64,000 nucleotides of DNA from Anaerostipes caccae L1-92. Lineage in GTDB: Bacteria; Bacillota; Clostridia; Lachnospirales; Lachnospiraceae. The DNA is taken from NCBI RefSeq assembly GCF_014467075.1, contig NZ_AP023027.1, positions 395,001 through 459,000 of the forward strand, read 5' to 3'. A program made the translations under genes and the position numbers. The notes beneath the pieces were generated by a model. That model was not told the origin of the DNA, did no database searches, and saw only the letters and a list, made by a program, of their open reading frames with translations. Numbering within the stretch: the first letter of the stretch is position 1; every line of letters starts with the position of its first letter. This document shows positions 55,477 through 63,113 of this stretch, piece by piece.

Positions 55477-57540
55477 ATGAAAAATAAGAATACAAGTATA
55501 AGCGTCAGCAAAGATATTGTCTGGCCCGTTCTGGCCGGACTGTTGTTTTTGATGGCAGACATTCTGGTGTTTTCCATTGACGTGAAGTCCGGGATCATCC
55601 TGGCCTGTTTTGTACTGATCTTCTTTTTGTTTTCCGTGATCTATTATCCGTATTATAAGAAGATGACACAGGAGACGATGGACTTTCTATTTGAGCAGAG
55701 CCGGGTCCAGAACCATTTGATCAAAGAGCTGCCTCTTCCCTATGTGCTGATCGGCGGGGACGGGGATATCATGTGGTATAATCAGGCATTTGAAAAGATT
55801 TTGGACGGGAAGAACATTTCCAAGCTTCAGCAGATGTTCCCCGAACTGGACAAGAACCTGCTTCCGTCGGAGATGAATCACGCAGTCTCCCATGTGAAGA
55901 GAGAGAGCCGGGAAAAGGATCAGGATAAGACCTGCTTTTACAAAATCGAATTCGTGAGGATCCAGATGGACAGTCTCATTGATGAGGAGACAGAGAGCAA
56001 GTCAAAACAGTGGCTCAGAGACCAGTCGATGATTGCCGCCTATATCTTTGACCAGACCATGCTCAAGATGTATATGGAGCAGAACGAAAATCAGCGGATG
56101 GTGGTCGGACTGATCTATATTGATAATTATGAGGAACTTCTGGACAACGTGGATGAAGTAAAACAGTCCATGCTTCTGGCGCTGACAGACCAGAAGATCA
56201 ATAAATTTATTCAGAATATTTCCGGCATTGTGAAAAAGACGGAGAAAGATAAGTATTTGATTATATTTCAGCAAAAGTATCTGGAGAAAGTCAAGGCAGG
56301 GAAGTTTCACATTTTGGAGGAAGTTAAGAGTATAAATCTTGGAAGCAGCGGTAATATGACGCTGAGCATCAGCCTTGGGATCAACGGTCAGAGCTACCAG
56401 GAAAACTATGAGGCCGCATGCACGGCTATGGACCTGGCTCTTGGACGGGGCGGCGACCAGGCGGTGATCAAAGACGGCGAGGATATTTCCTATTACGGGG
56501 AGAACGCCGCCGTAGTTGAGAAGAATACGAGAGTCAAAGCCAGAGTCAAGGCCCACGCATTGAGGGAACTTCTGGAGTCGAAAGAAAATGTAGTTATTAT
56601 GAGCCATAAAATACCCGACCCGGATGCCATGGGGGCTGCGGTGGGATTATACCGCCTGGGGCTTTCACTGGGCAGAAAGGCCCACATCGTCATGAACGAG
56701 GTGACAATTTCCGTGCGACCGATCATGGAAGAACTGCTGTCGTGTGAGGAATACGACGAGGACATGTTTATCTCCAGCGATACGGCCAGGGAGATCACGG
56801 ATGACAACACCCTGCTGATCGTTGTGGACGTAAATCACGCAAGCTACACCGAGTGTGAAGATCTGCTGGAACAGACCAATACGATCGTCATCCTGGACCA
56901 CCACAGAAAGGGAAAAGAGACGATCAAGTATCCGGTTCTCTCTTATATTGAGCCTTACGCTTCTTCCACCTGTGAGCTGGTGGCGGAGGTGCTTCAGTAT
57001 ATCACTACGAAACCAAAACTTCTCCCGGTGGAAGCCAATGCCATGTACTTCGGCATGCTGATCGATACCGATAACTTTGTCAATAAGACAGGGGTACGGA
57101 CATTCGAGGCGGCGGCATTTCTGAAGCGGAGCGGGGCAGATTTAAATAAAGTGCGGAAGATGTCCAGGACCAGTATGGATTCTTACAGAATCCGAGCGAA
57201 GGCGGTGAGTGATGCTGAGATTATGTATGGTTCCTTTGCCATTGCCACTCTGGTGGGGATTGGCATCGACAGTCCGACGGTGGTCGGGGCCCAGGTGGCC
57301 AATGAACTTTTAGATATTGACGGGATCAAGGCATCCTTTGTGCTGACCGGCGTGGAAGAGCGGGTCTATGTCAGTGCCAGATCCATTGACGAGGTGAATG
57401 TACAGAAGATTATGGAGCAGTTCGGAGGAGGAGGCCATCTGACCGTGGCCGGTGCCCAGATGGTGGATGTGTCCCTGTATGACGCAAAACAGATCATCAA
57501 GGGGACTCTGCAGTTTATGAAAGAGGAAGGAGACATATAA
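55477..57540 (+). CDS. gdpP: GdpP-type cyclic di-AMP phosphodiesterase (DHH family)
   Basis: This 687-residue membrane protein has two N-terminal helices (about 13-31 and 36-58), a PAS-like sensor (about 75-170), a degenerate GGDEF domain (about 175-320) and a DHH-DHHA1 phosphodiesterase. Motifs: SHKIPDPDAMGAAVG (near 370-384), VDVNHASYTE (near 450), LDHHRKG (near 472) and GGGGHLTVAG (near 650). It hydrolyses the second messenger c-di-AMP and so tunes cell wall and osmotic balance. It starts an operon with rplI and dnaB; rplI begins 1 base after its stop. Confidence 0.93.
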   Translation: MKNKNTSISVSKDIVWPVLAGLLFLMADILVFSIDVKSGIILACFVLIFFLFSVIYYPYYKKMTQETMDFLFEQSRVQNHLIKELPLPYVLIGGDGDIMWYNQAFEKILDGKNISKLQQMFPELDKNLLPSEMNHAVSHVKRESREKDQDKTCFYKIEFVRIQMDSLIDEETESKSKQWLRDQSMIAAYIFDQTMLKMYMEQNENQRMVVGLIYIDNYEELLDNVDEVKQSMLLALTDQKINKFIQNISGIVKKTEKDKYLIIFQQKYLEKVKAGKFHILEEVKSINLGSSGNMTLSISLGINGQSYQENYEAACTAMDLALGRGGDQAVIKDGEDISYYGENAAVVEKNTRVKARVKAHALRELLESKENVVIMSHKIPDPDAMGAAVGLYRLGLSLGRKAHIVMNEVTISVRPIMEELLSCEEYDEDMFISSDTAREITDDNTLLIVVDVNHASYTECEDLLEQTNTIVILDHHRKGKETIKYPVLSYIEPYASSTCELVAEVLQYITTKPKLLPVEANAMYFGMLIDTDNFVNKTGVRTFEAAAFLKRSGADLNKVRKMSRTSMDSYRIRAKAVSDAEIMYGSFAIATLVGIGIDSPTVVGAQVANELLDIDGIKASFVLTGVEERVYVSARSIDEVNVQKIMEQFGGGGHLTVAGAQMVDVSLYDAKQIIKGTLQFMKEEGDI

Positions 57541-57541
57541 A

Positions 57542-57988
57542 ATGAAAGTGATTTTATTGCAGGATGTAAAAAATGTAGGAAAGAAAGACGATATTGTGGA
57601 AGCTAACGACGGATACGCAAGAAATGTGCTCCTGCGCAAGGGACTCGGTGTGGAAGCGAGCAAAAAAGCGGTCAATGATCTGAAGCTTAAAAAGGCCAAT
57701 GAAGACAGAGTGGCAAAAGAGAAGCTTTTAGAGGCGAAGAAGTTTGCAGAAGAGCTCAGGGAGAAGGAAGTCATCCTGAAGATGAAAGTGGGAGAGGGCG
57801 GCAGAACTTTTGGTGCCGTATCCACGAAGGAGATTGCTGAGGCCGCCAAAAAACAGCTGGGCTATGATCTGGATAAAAAGAAGATGCACACAGAGCCGAT
57901 CAAAACACTCGGGGTACACAATATCGAGGTGAAAGTGCACCCGAAAGTGACTGCCACATTAAAGGTAAAAGTACAAGAGGATAAATAA
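57542..57988 (+). CDS. rplI: 50S ribosomal protein L9
   Basis: This 148-residue protein is L9: MKVILLQDVKNVGKKDDIVE and DGYARNVLLRKGLGVEA in the N-terminal domain, a long central helix (LKLKKANEDRVAKEKLLEA) and the C-terminal domain (FGAVSTKEIAEAAKKQ). It follows gdpP by one base and precedes dnaB by five, the conserved Firmicutes order. Confidence 0.96.
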   Translation: MKVILLQDVKNVGKKDDIVEANDGYARNVLLRKGLGVEASKKAVNDLKLKKANEDRVAKEKLLEAKKFAEELREKEVILKMKVGEGGRTFGAVSTKEIAEAAKKQLGYDLDKKKMHTEPIKTLGVHNIEVKVHPKVTATLKVKVQEDK

Positions 57989-57993
57989 AGACA

Positions 57994-59334
57994 ATGGATG
58001 AGGCATTTATCAAGAAAATACAACCCAACAGCATGGAGGCGGAGCAGTCTGTCATAGGTGCCATGATCATGGACAGGGATGCGATCGCTGATGTTTCCGA
58101 TATTGTCACCAAAGAGGATTTTTATCAGAAGCAGAACGGGATTTTGTTTGAATCGATGACAGAGCTGTACAAGGAGGGAAAACCCGTAGATCTGGTAACT
58201 CTCCAGAATAAGCTGAAAGAAAAAGATGTGCCGGAATCCATGAAAAGCCTGGAGTTTATAAGGGATCTTCTGGAGGCGGTTCCCACGTCTGCCAACGCCA
58301 AGCAGTATGCCCAGATCGTGAAGGAGAAGTCCACCCTGCGGAAGCTGATCAGGGTGACGGAGGAGATCACGAAGGACTGTTATCTCGGAAAGGAAGAGGT
58401 TCCGCAGATCCTGGAAAAGACGGAAAAAGACGTGTTCGGACTTTTGCAGGAAGCCAGCGGCCGTGAGGATTTTGTCTCTATTGACCAGGTTGTGTTAAAT
58501 ACGCTGGAGAGCATAGAGGAGGCAGCGGCATCCGACGGAAGGATCACCGGGGTTGCCACAGGGTTTGATGACCTTGACTTTAAGCTGACCGGCCTTCACC
58601 CGTCGGAGCTTATCATGGTGGCTGCAAGACCTGCCATGGGTAAGACTGCATTTGTCTTAAACATCGCCCAGCATGCTGCGGTTAGGAAACAGGTTCCCAC
58701 AGCGATCTTCAGCCTGGAAATGTCCAAGGAACAGCTGGTGACCCGTATGATCTCCATGGAGGCCATGGTGGACTCCCAGGCGATCCGTACCGGAGAGCTT
58801 CAGGAGACCGAGTGGGAGAAGATCATGGAGAGTGCCGGGACCATTGGGCGTTCTCCTCTGATCATCGACGATACCCCGGGTATTACTGTGGCGGAATTAA
58901 GGTCCAAATGCCGCCGTTATAAGCAGACTTACGGGCTGGGCCTGATCATCATCGACTATTTGCAGCTGATGTCCGGAGGGAAAAAGTCTGAGTCAAGACA
59001 GCAGGAGATCTCCGAGATCTCCCGTTCCCTAAAGGCGCTGGCCAGGGAGATGGATGCGCCGGTCATCGCCCTTTCGCAGCTGAGCCGTATGGTGGAGCAG
59101 AGGAAACCGCCGAAGCCTGTCCTTTCCGACTTAAGGGAATCCGGTTCCATCGAGCAGGATGCCGATGTCGTTATGTTCATCTACAGGGATGACTATTACA
59201 ACGAAGACTCTGAGAAGAAGGGTCTTGCGGAGATCATCGTGGCAAAACAGAGAAATGGTTCCACAGGAAGTGTGGAACTCGTCTGGTTAGGACAGTATAC
59301 GAAGTTTGGAAATAAAGAGAGAGTCAGGATGTAG
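57994..59334 (+). CDS. dnaB: Replicative DNA helicase DnaB
   Basis: This 446-residue hexameric helicase unwinds DNA at the replication fork. The N-terminal domain (NSMEAEQSVIGAMIMD) is followed by a linker and the RecA-like domain with Walker A ARPAMGKTAF (near 210-219), the Walker B strand LIIIDYLQLM and SQLSRMVEQR and DLRESGSIEQDADVV blocks. Length fits. No intein or insertion is seen. A terminator follows. Confidence 0.96.
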   Translation: MDEAFIKKIQPNSMEAEQSVIGAMIMDRDAIADVSDIVTKEDFYQKQNGILFESMTELYKEGKPVDLVTLQNKLKEKDVPESMKSLEFIRDLLEAVPTSANAKQYAQIVKEKSTLRKLIRVTEEITKDCYLGKEEVPQILEKTEKDVFGLLQEASGREDFVSIDQVVLNTLESIEEAAASDGRITGVATGFDDLDFKLTGLHPSELIMVAARPAMGKTAFVLNIAQHAAVRKQVPTAIFSLEMSKEQLVTRMISMEAMVDSQAIRTGELQETEWEKIMESAGTIGRSPLIIDDTPGITVAELRSKCRRYKQTYGLGLIIIDYLQLMSGGKKSESRQQEISEISRSLKALAREMDAPVIALSQLSRMVEQRKPPKPVLSDLRESGSIEQDADVVMFIYRDDYYNEDSEKKGLAEIIVAKQRNGSTGSVELVWLGQYTKFGNKERVRM

Positions 59335-59351
59335 CCTGCAGATTATGATAG

Positions 59352-59382
59352 AAACCGTCGTCTTTTAGAGGGCGGTTTTTCT
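59352..59382 (+). terminator. Terminator after dnaB
   Basis: Stem AAACCGTC / GGGCGGTTT (with a G-T pair) is followed by TTTTC. Confidence 0.85.
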
Positions 59383-59435
59383 TGTCCCGCAAAGAGCCCC
59401 CACCTTATAATAAATAAGAAGAAAGGAAGGGACTT

Positions 59436-59975
59436 ATGAAGGAAAAAAGACGAATGATTTCTGAAGCAGCCAAAGAATTGGGGTTAGAAACCTATACTTT
59501 AAGGGCCTGGGAGGAAGAGCTGAAGCTTAACATTCCGCGGAATGACAAGGGCTACCGTTACTATGGGGAAAAAGAATTACATACATTTATGAAGATCCGT
59601 GATATGAGGGATGAGGGCATGAGCATGGATGAAATCAAGGAGGCTCTGCCAAAGAATGTCATTCCCTTTCCCGCAGGCGGGAGCAGTGTGGGTCCGCAGG
59701 ATAAAATGGAACAGTTCCAAAATGTTATGGTTAAGATTATGGGACGGGCCTTAAACGAACAGAAAAATCAGCTGAGCCGGGAAATCGGCGATCAGGTTAC
59801 CAGACAGGTGGCAAAGGAAATGGATTATCAGTTCCGTCAGAAGGAGGAATCGGAAGAAAAGAGATTCCAGAAGCTGGACGAGCTGATCCGTCTGCAGCAG
59901 CAGAGCAGAGAAGAGATTGCAGCTACAAAAGAGAGAGGATTCTTTTTTAAGAAGAAAAAAAGAAACCGCGATTAA
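59436..59975 (+). CDS. MerR-like helix-turn-helix protein with coiled coil
   Basis: This 179-residue protein has an N-terminal MerR-type DNA-binding domain (ISEAAKELGLETYTLRAWEE, then NDKGYRYYGEKELHTFMKI) and a long charged, helical C-terminal part (about 95-165) that likely forms a coiled coil. The last residues are Lys/Arg rich (FFFKKKKRNR). No ligand or metal-binding Cys pattern is present. It resembles small MerR-like proteins near chromosome-maintenance genes; function is not known. A bidirectional terminator follows. Confidence 0.82.
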   Translation: MKEKRRMISEAAKELGLETYTLRAWEEELKLNIPRNDKGYRYYGEKELHTFMKIRDMRDEGMSMDEIKEALPKNVIPFPAGGSSVGPQDKMEQFQNVMVKIMGRALNEQKNQLSREIGDQVTRQVAKEMDYQFRQKEESEEKRFQKLDELIRLQQQSREEIAATKERGFFFKKKKRNRD

Positions 59976-59991
59976 TAAATTTTCTTAAACA

Positions 59992-60021
59992 AAAAAGAGA
60001 TGCCGAACGGCATCTCTTTTT
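59992..60021. terminator. Bidirectional terminator between the MerR and ferredoxin genes
   Basis: A perfect stem AAAAAGAGATGCCG / CGGCATCTCTTTTT with an AA loop lies between convergent genes; both strands end in T runs. Confidence 0.92.
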
Positions 60022-60030
60022 ATGTATCGA

Positions 60031-60201
60031 TTATTCCTGGCTGATAGCGCCGGTTGGACATCCGTCTGCGCAAGCTCCGCAGTCTAAGCATGTATCTGCA
60101 TCGATTACGTACTGTCCGTCCCCTTCGCTGATAGCTCCTGCCGGGCAAGTACCTTCGCAAGCTCCGCAAGAGATACAAGCGTCTGAAATTACATATGCCA
60201 T
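60031..60201 (-). CDS. 2x[4Fe-4S] ferredoxin
   Basis: This 56-residue ferredoxin on the minus strand starts at the ATG ending at 60201 and reads MAYVISDACISCGACEGTCP in its first 20 residues. It has two CxxCxxCxxxCP cluster motifs, CISCGACEGTCP and CLDCGACADGCP, binding two [4Fe-4S] clusters. Its size and sequence are like clostridial ferredoxin, the main low-potential electron carrier for hydrogenases and pyruvate:ferredoxin oxidoreductase. AAAGGAGG precedes the ATG. The leader carries a perfect 6-bp hairpin GGCGGG / CCCGCC. Confidence 0.96.
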   Translation of the reverse strand: MAYVISDACISCGACEGTCPAGAISEGDGQYVIDADTCLDCGACADGCPTGAISQE

Positions 60202-60267
60202 ATCTATATTCCTCCTTTAAAAAGTTGTGTATGAAATGGCGGGTGACCCGCCTTCCAGGTACTTTTC

Positions 60268-60296
60268 ATTTTAATATACTTAATATACAATATCAA
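60268..60296 (-). promoter_or_regulatory. Promoter of the ferredoxin gene (minus strand)
   Basis: On the minus strand TTGATA (60296-60291) and TAAAAT (60273-60268) are separated by 17 bp, about 65 bases before the ferredoxin start codon. Confidence 0.75.
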
Positions 60297-60409
60297 GGGA
60301 ATTCCGGTGAATTATTGTATTTTTAATTATAATGTATTATACTAAATAAGATTCTTCTTCAGGGATTTATGGAGAAGAACGGCGACTGTTAAGAATGGAG
60401 GTATTATAA

Positions 60410-60619
60410 ATGAATACAATCACAAAGGACATGGTGATCGGTGATCTGCTTGCCATCGATGAAAACTTCGCGGCTATTTTAATGGCATCCGGCATGCACT
60501 GCGTGGGCTGCCCGTCTTCACAGGGAGAGACACTGGAAGAAGCTGCTTTTGTGCACGGAATGAATGTAAATGAACTTCTCGGCAGACTGAATGAATATAT
60601 GGAGACAAAACAGGCCTGA
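60410..60619 (+). CDS. DUF1858 domain redox protein
   Basis: This 69-residue protein matches the DUF1858 type, also called hybrid-cluster-associated disulfide redox domain. It begins MNTITKDMVIGDLLAID, has the CxxC pair in MHCVGCPSSQGETLEEA, and ends in a charged helix. The two cysteines could form a redox disulfide or bind metal. It is alone, divergent from the ferredoxin gene, with an AGGTATT-type site. Partner unknown. Confidence 0.9.
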   Translation: MNTITKDMVIGDLLAIDENFAAILMASGMHCVGCPSSQGETLEEAAFVHGMNVNELLGRLNEYMETKQA

Positions 60620-60644
60620 CACCCTGTCACCGTAAGATTTAGAG

Positions 60645-60686
60645 GACAACCCTCAGATGAGATTCTGGGGATTGTCTTCTTTTTTT
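60645..60686 (+). terminator. Terminator after the DUF1858 gene
   Basis: Stem GACAACCCTCAGA / TCTGGGGATTGTC (G-T and one mismatch) is followed by TTCTTTTTTT. Confidence 0.9.
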
Positions 60687-60859
60687 GCACGGATTTATAT
60701 TGTTCAGTGCGTTGCGCAATCGGATTGCGCATGCTTGTGATGAGCAATTCAATGAGCAACTTTGGGACCCAATTCAGATTGTTTTAGTGGGTATTACAGG
60801 GTTACAATTTAAGAGTACTAAGAACGAAATGAAAATAAAAAGAAAAGGAGTGATAATGT

Positions 60860-61324
60860 TTGAAACGCGACATGATTTACAAAGACCTGATCCAGCTGGA
60901 TATGGAAGCGGCAGACACCGATGACTTTTTTGACAAGATGGCCGCAAAACTTGAAGAACTTGGTTTTGTAAAGAGCTCATTCGTGGATGCGATCAAGACA
61001 AGGGAGAAAAACTTCCCGACGGCATTGGCAGTAGAGCCGTATCCGGTAGCGATCCCTCATGCAGATCCGGAACACATCTTAAAGCCATTCATTGCGCCGG
61101 TCAGATTAAAAGAACCGGTCAAGTGGTGTGAAATGGCGGCAAACGATGTGGAACATGATGTGAAGTTTGTCTTTATGCTTGGTTTTAAGCGTTCTGATGA
61201 GCATGTGGAACTGCTTCAGATCCTTGTGGCAAACTTCCAGGATGAGTCCCTGATGAAACGCCTTATGGATGCAAAAACCGAAGAAGAGTATATGGAAGCA
61301 ATTCTTTCCATGAAAGGACTCTAA
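60860..61324 (+). CDS. PTS fructose/galactitol-type EIIA component
   Basis: This 154-residue EIIA domain of the fructose/mannitol superfamily, galactitol type, has the phospho-accepting His67 in VAIPHADPEH. It begins with a TTG codon preceded by AAGGAG; an ATG four bases upstream is in another frame. It belongs to an operon with EIIB, EIIC and a DhaK-type kinase, so it is part of a galactitol-family uptake system whose substrate may be a short polyol or ketose. Confidence 0.88.
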   Translation: MKRDMIYKDLIQLDMEAADTDDFFDKMAAKLEELGFVKSSFVDAIKTREKNFPTALAVEPYPVAIPHADPEHILKPFIAPVRLKEPVKWCEMAANDVEHDVKFVFMLGFKRSDEHVELLQILVANFQDESLMKRLMDAKTEEEYMEAILSMKGL

Positions 61325-61381
61325 ACACTGAATGAAAGTAAATGAAATTAAGGGTTTATCTCAAGAAAGGAAATAAAAATT

Positions 61382-61657
61382 ATGAAAAAGATCATTGTAG
61401 CATGCGGAAGCGGAGTAGCAACATCTCAGACAGTAGCAAGCAAGGTGAACCGTTTATTAAAAGAAAATAAGGTAGACGCTCAGGTGGAAGCGGTAGATTT
61501 AAAATCCGTAGACCGCTATATGGATTCCAGCGTGGCATATATCGCGATCACAAAGATTGACAAGGAGTATCCGATCCCGGTGATCAACGGAATCGCATTC
61601 TTAACCGGAGTAGGCCAGGATGCAGAACTGAAAAAGCTGATCGAGGCATGTAAATAA
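61382..61657 (+). CDS. PTS galactitol-type EIIB component
   Basis: This 91-residue EIIB domain of the galactitol PTS family has its phospho-cysteine at Cys8 in IIVACGSGVATS. The fold continues with VDAQVEAVDLKSVDRY. It transfers phosphate from EIIA to the sugar entering through EIIC. A GAAAGGA site precedes the ATG. Confidence 0.92.
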   Translation: MKKIIVACGSGVATSQTVASKVNRLLKENKVDAQVEAVDLKSVDRYMDSSVAYIAITKIDKEYPIPVINGIAFLTGVGQDAELKKLIEACK

Positions 61658-61709
61658 GAGGAGAAAAACTACAAAAGACACATCATAAGAGGATGAAAGG
61701 AGAGATTGT

Positions 61710-63083
61710 ATGCAAGTATTGAGTTCAGTTGTCAATTATCTATTAGGTTTGGGGGCTGCGATTTTCGTACCGATCATTATTATCATCGCCGGACTGATCG
61801 TTCGGATGAAAGTAAAAGATGCGGTTTCCGCAGGTATCACACTGGGTGTGGCGTTTACCGGAATGACGATGCTCATTTCCTTCATGACAGAAACTATAAG
61901 TCCGGCGGCAGAAGCGATGCTTAAATCAACCGGTATTGCACTGCCGATTGTCGATGGAGGGTGGACGACCATGTCAACGATTTCATGGTCCTGGCCGTAC
62001 GCATTCTTAATGTTCCCGCTGCTGATCATCATCAATGTCATTATGCTGGTGATTAATAAGACAAATACATTCAACGCCGATCTTTGGAACGTATGGGGAA
62101 AGATCTTTACGGCGGTTGCTGTTGTAGCCATTACAAAACCACATTTCGGAGCGGCAGGTTCTATTGCCTGTGCATTTGTTGTAGCAGCGATCCAGATCGT
62201 TTTTGAATTAAAGGCTGCAGATATGCATCAGCACAGAATTGAAAAACTTTCCGGAATTCCGGGTGTTACCTGTACCCATAAAATGACGTTCCTGGCAGCT
62301 GTAATGTATCCAATTGACTGTATTTTAAAGAAATTACCAGCCTTAAATAAACAGTTTGATGCTGCAGCATTAAAAGACAAGGTGGGAATTTTTGCAGAAA
62401 ACCATATCCTTGGATTCATCCTTGGTATCGTTTTCGGAGTTCTTGCCAGATACAGCGTTGCAAATACATTGACACTGGCGATCAAGGCAGCAACAGCCCT
62501 GACCTTATTCCCGGTTATTACAAAATACTTTATGCAGGCTCTGGCTCCGATTTCAGAGGCAGTCAGTGACTTCATGAACAAGAAATTCTCAGGAAGAACT
62601 TTGGTAGTAGGGCTTGACTGGCCATTCCTTGGAGGATCCAATGAGATCTGGCTGGCAGTTATTTATTCTGTGCCGATCACACTGTTATTCTCAATGTTCC
62701 TTCCGGGCAATGAACTTCTTCCATTTGCCGGAATCATTAACATCGCGCTTGCTGTACCGGCCTTCCTTGTAACAGGAGGAAATCTGATCCGTATGATCAT
62801 TCTGTGTACTATTTTTGCACCGGTCTTCTTATGGGTTGGTACTGCGTTTGCACCGTTTATGACAGACTTGGCACGGACAACAGGAGCCGTATCATTGAAG
62901 GCAGGAGAAATGATCTCCAACAGTTGTATTGACGGACCGATTCAGACCTATGCTTTCTCACACGTATTTAAAATTCTGGACGGAGAATTCATTCCGCTGG
63001 TGATCCTGATCGTCTGGGTGGTATGTTTCGTATTCTACTACAGAAGTCTAACTAAAGAGGCAAAACAGGAAGCCAACAACTAA
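61710..63083 (+). CDS. PTS galactitol-type EIIC membrane component
   Basis: This 457-residue membrane protein is the galactitol-family EIIC channel, with about nine or ten hydrophobic helices and blocks such as VNYLLGLGAAIFVPIIIIIA, GWTTMSTISWSWPYAF and NEIWLAVIYSVP. It works with EIIA and EIIB encoded upstream. The next gene is a DhaK-type kinase, not a tagatose phosphate enzyme as in classic galactitol operons, so the substrate is probably not galactitol. GAAAGGAG precedes the ATG. Confidence 0.92.
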   Translation: MQVLSSVVNYLLGLGAAIFVPIIIIIAGLIVRMKVKDAVSAGITLGVAFTGMTMLISFMTETISPAAEAMLKSTGIALPIVDGGWTTMSTISWSWPYAFLMFPLLIIINVIMLVINKTNTFNADLWNVWGKIFTAVAVVAITKPHFGAAGSIACAFVVAAIQIVFELKAADMHQHRIEKLSGIPGVTCTHKMTFLAAVMYPIDCILKKLPALNKQFDAAALKDKVGIFAENHILGFILGIVFGVLARYSVANTLTLAIKAATALTLFPVITKYFMQALAPISEAVSDFMNKKFSGRTLVVGLDWPFLGGSNEIWLAVIYSVPITLLFSMFLPGNELLPFAGIINIALAVPAFLVTGGNLIRMIILCTIFAPVFLWVGTAFAPFMTDLARTTGAVSLKAGEMISNSCIDGPIQTYAFSHVFKILDGEFIPLVILIVWVVCFVFYYRSLTKEAKQEANN

Positions 63084-63113
63084 TTTGAAGGACATAGAAG
63101 AGGAGATAGAAAT

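Noticed and set aside
60685..60924. A 79-codon frame before the galactitol-type EIIA, starting upstream of the AAGGAG site.
   Set aside because: It overlaps the EIIA start in another frame and has no domain; the TTG start with AAGGAG spacing fits the EIIA protein.
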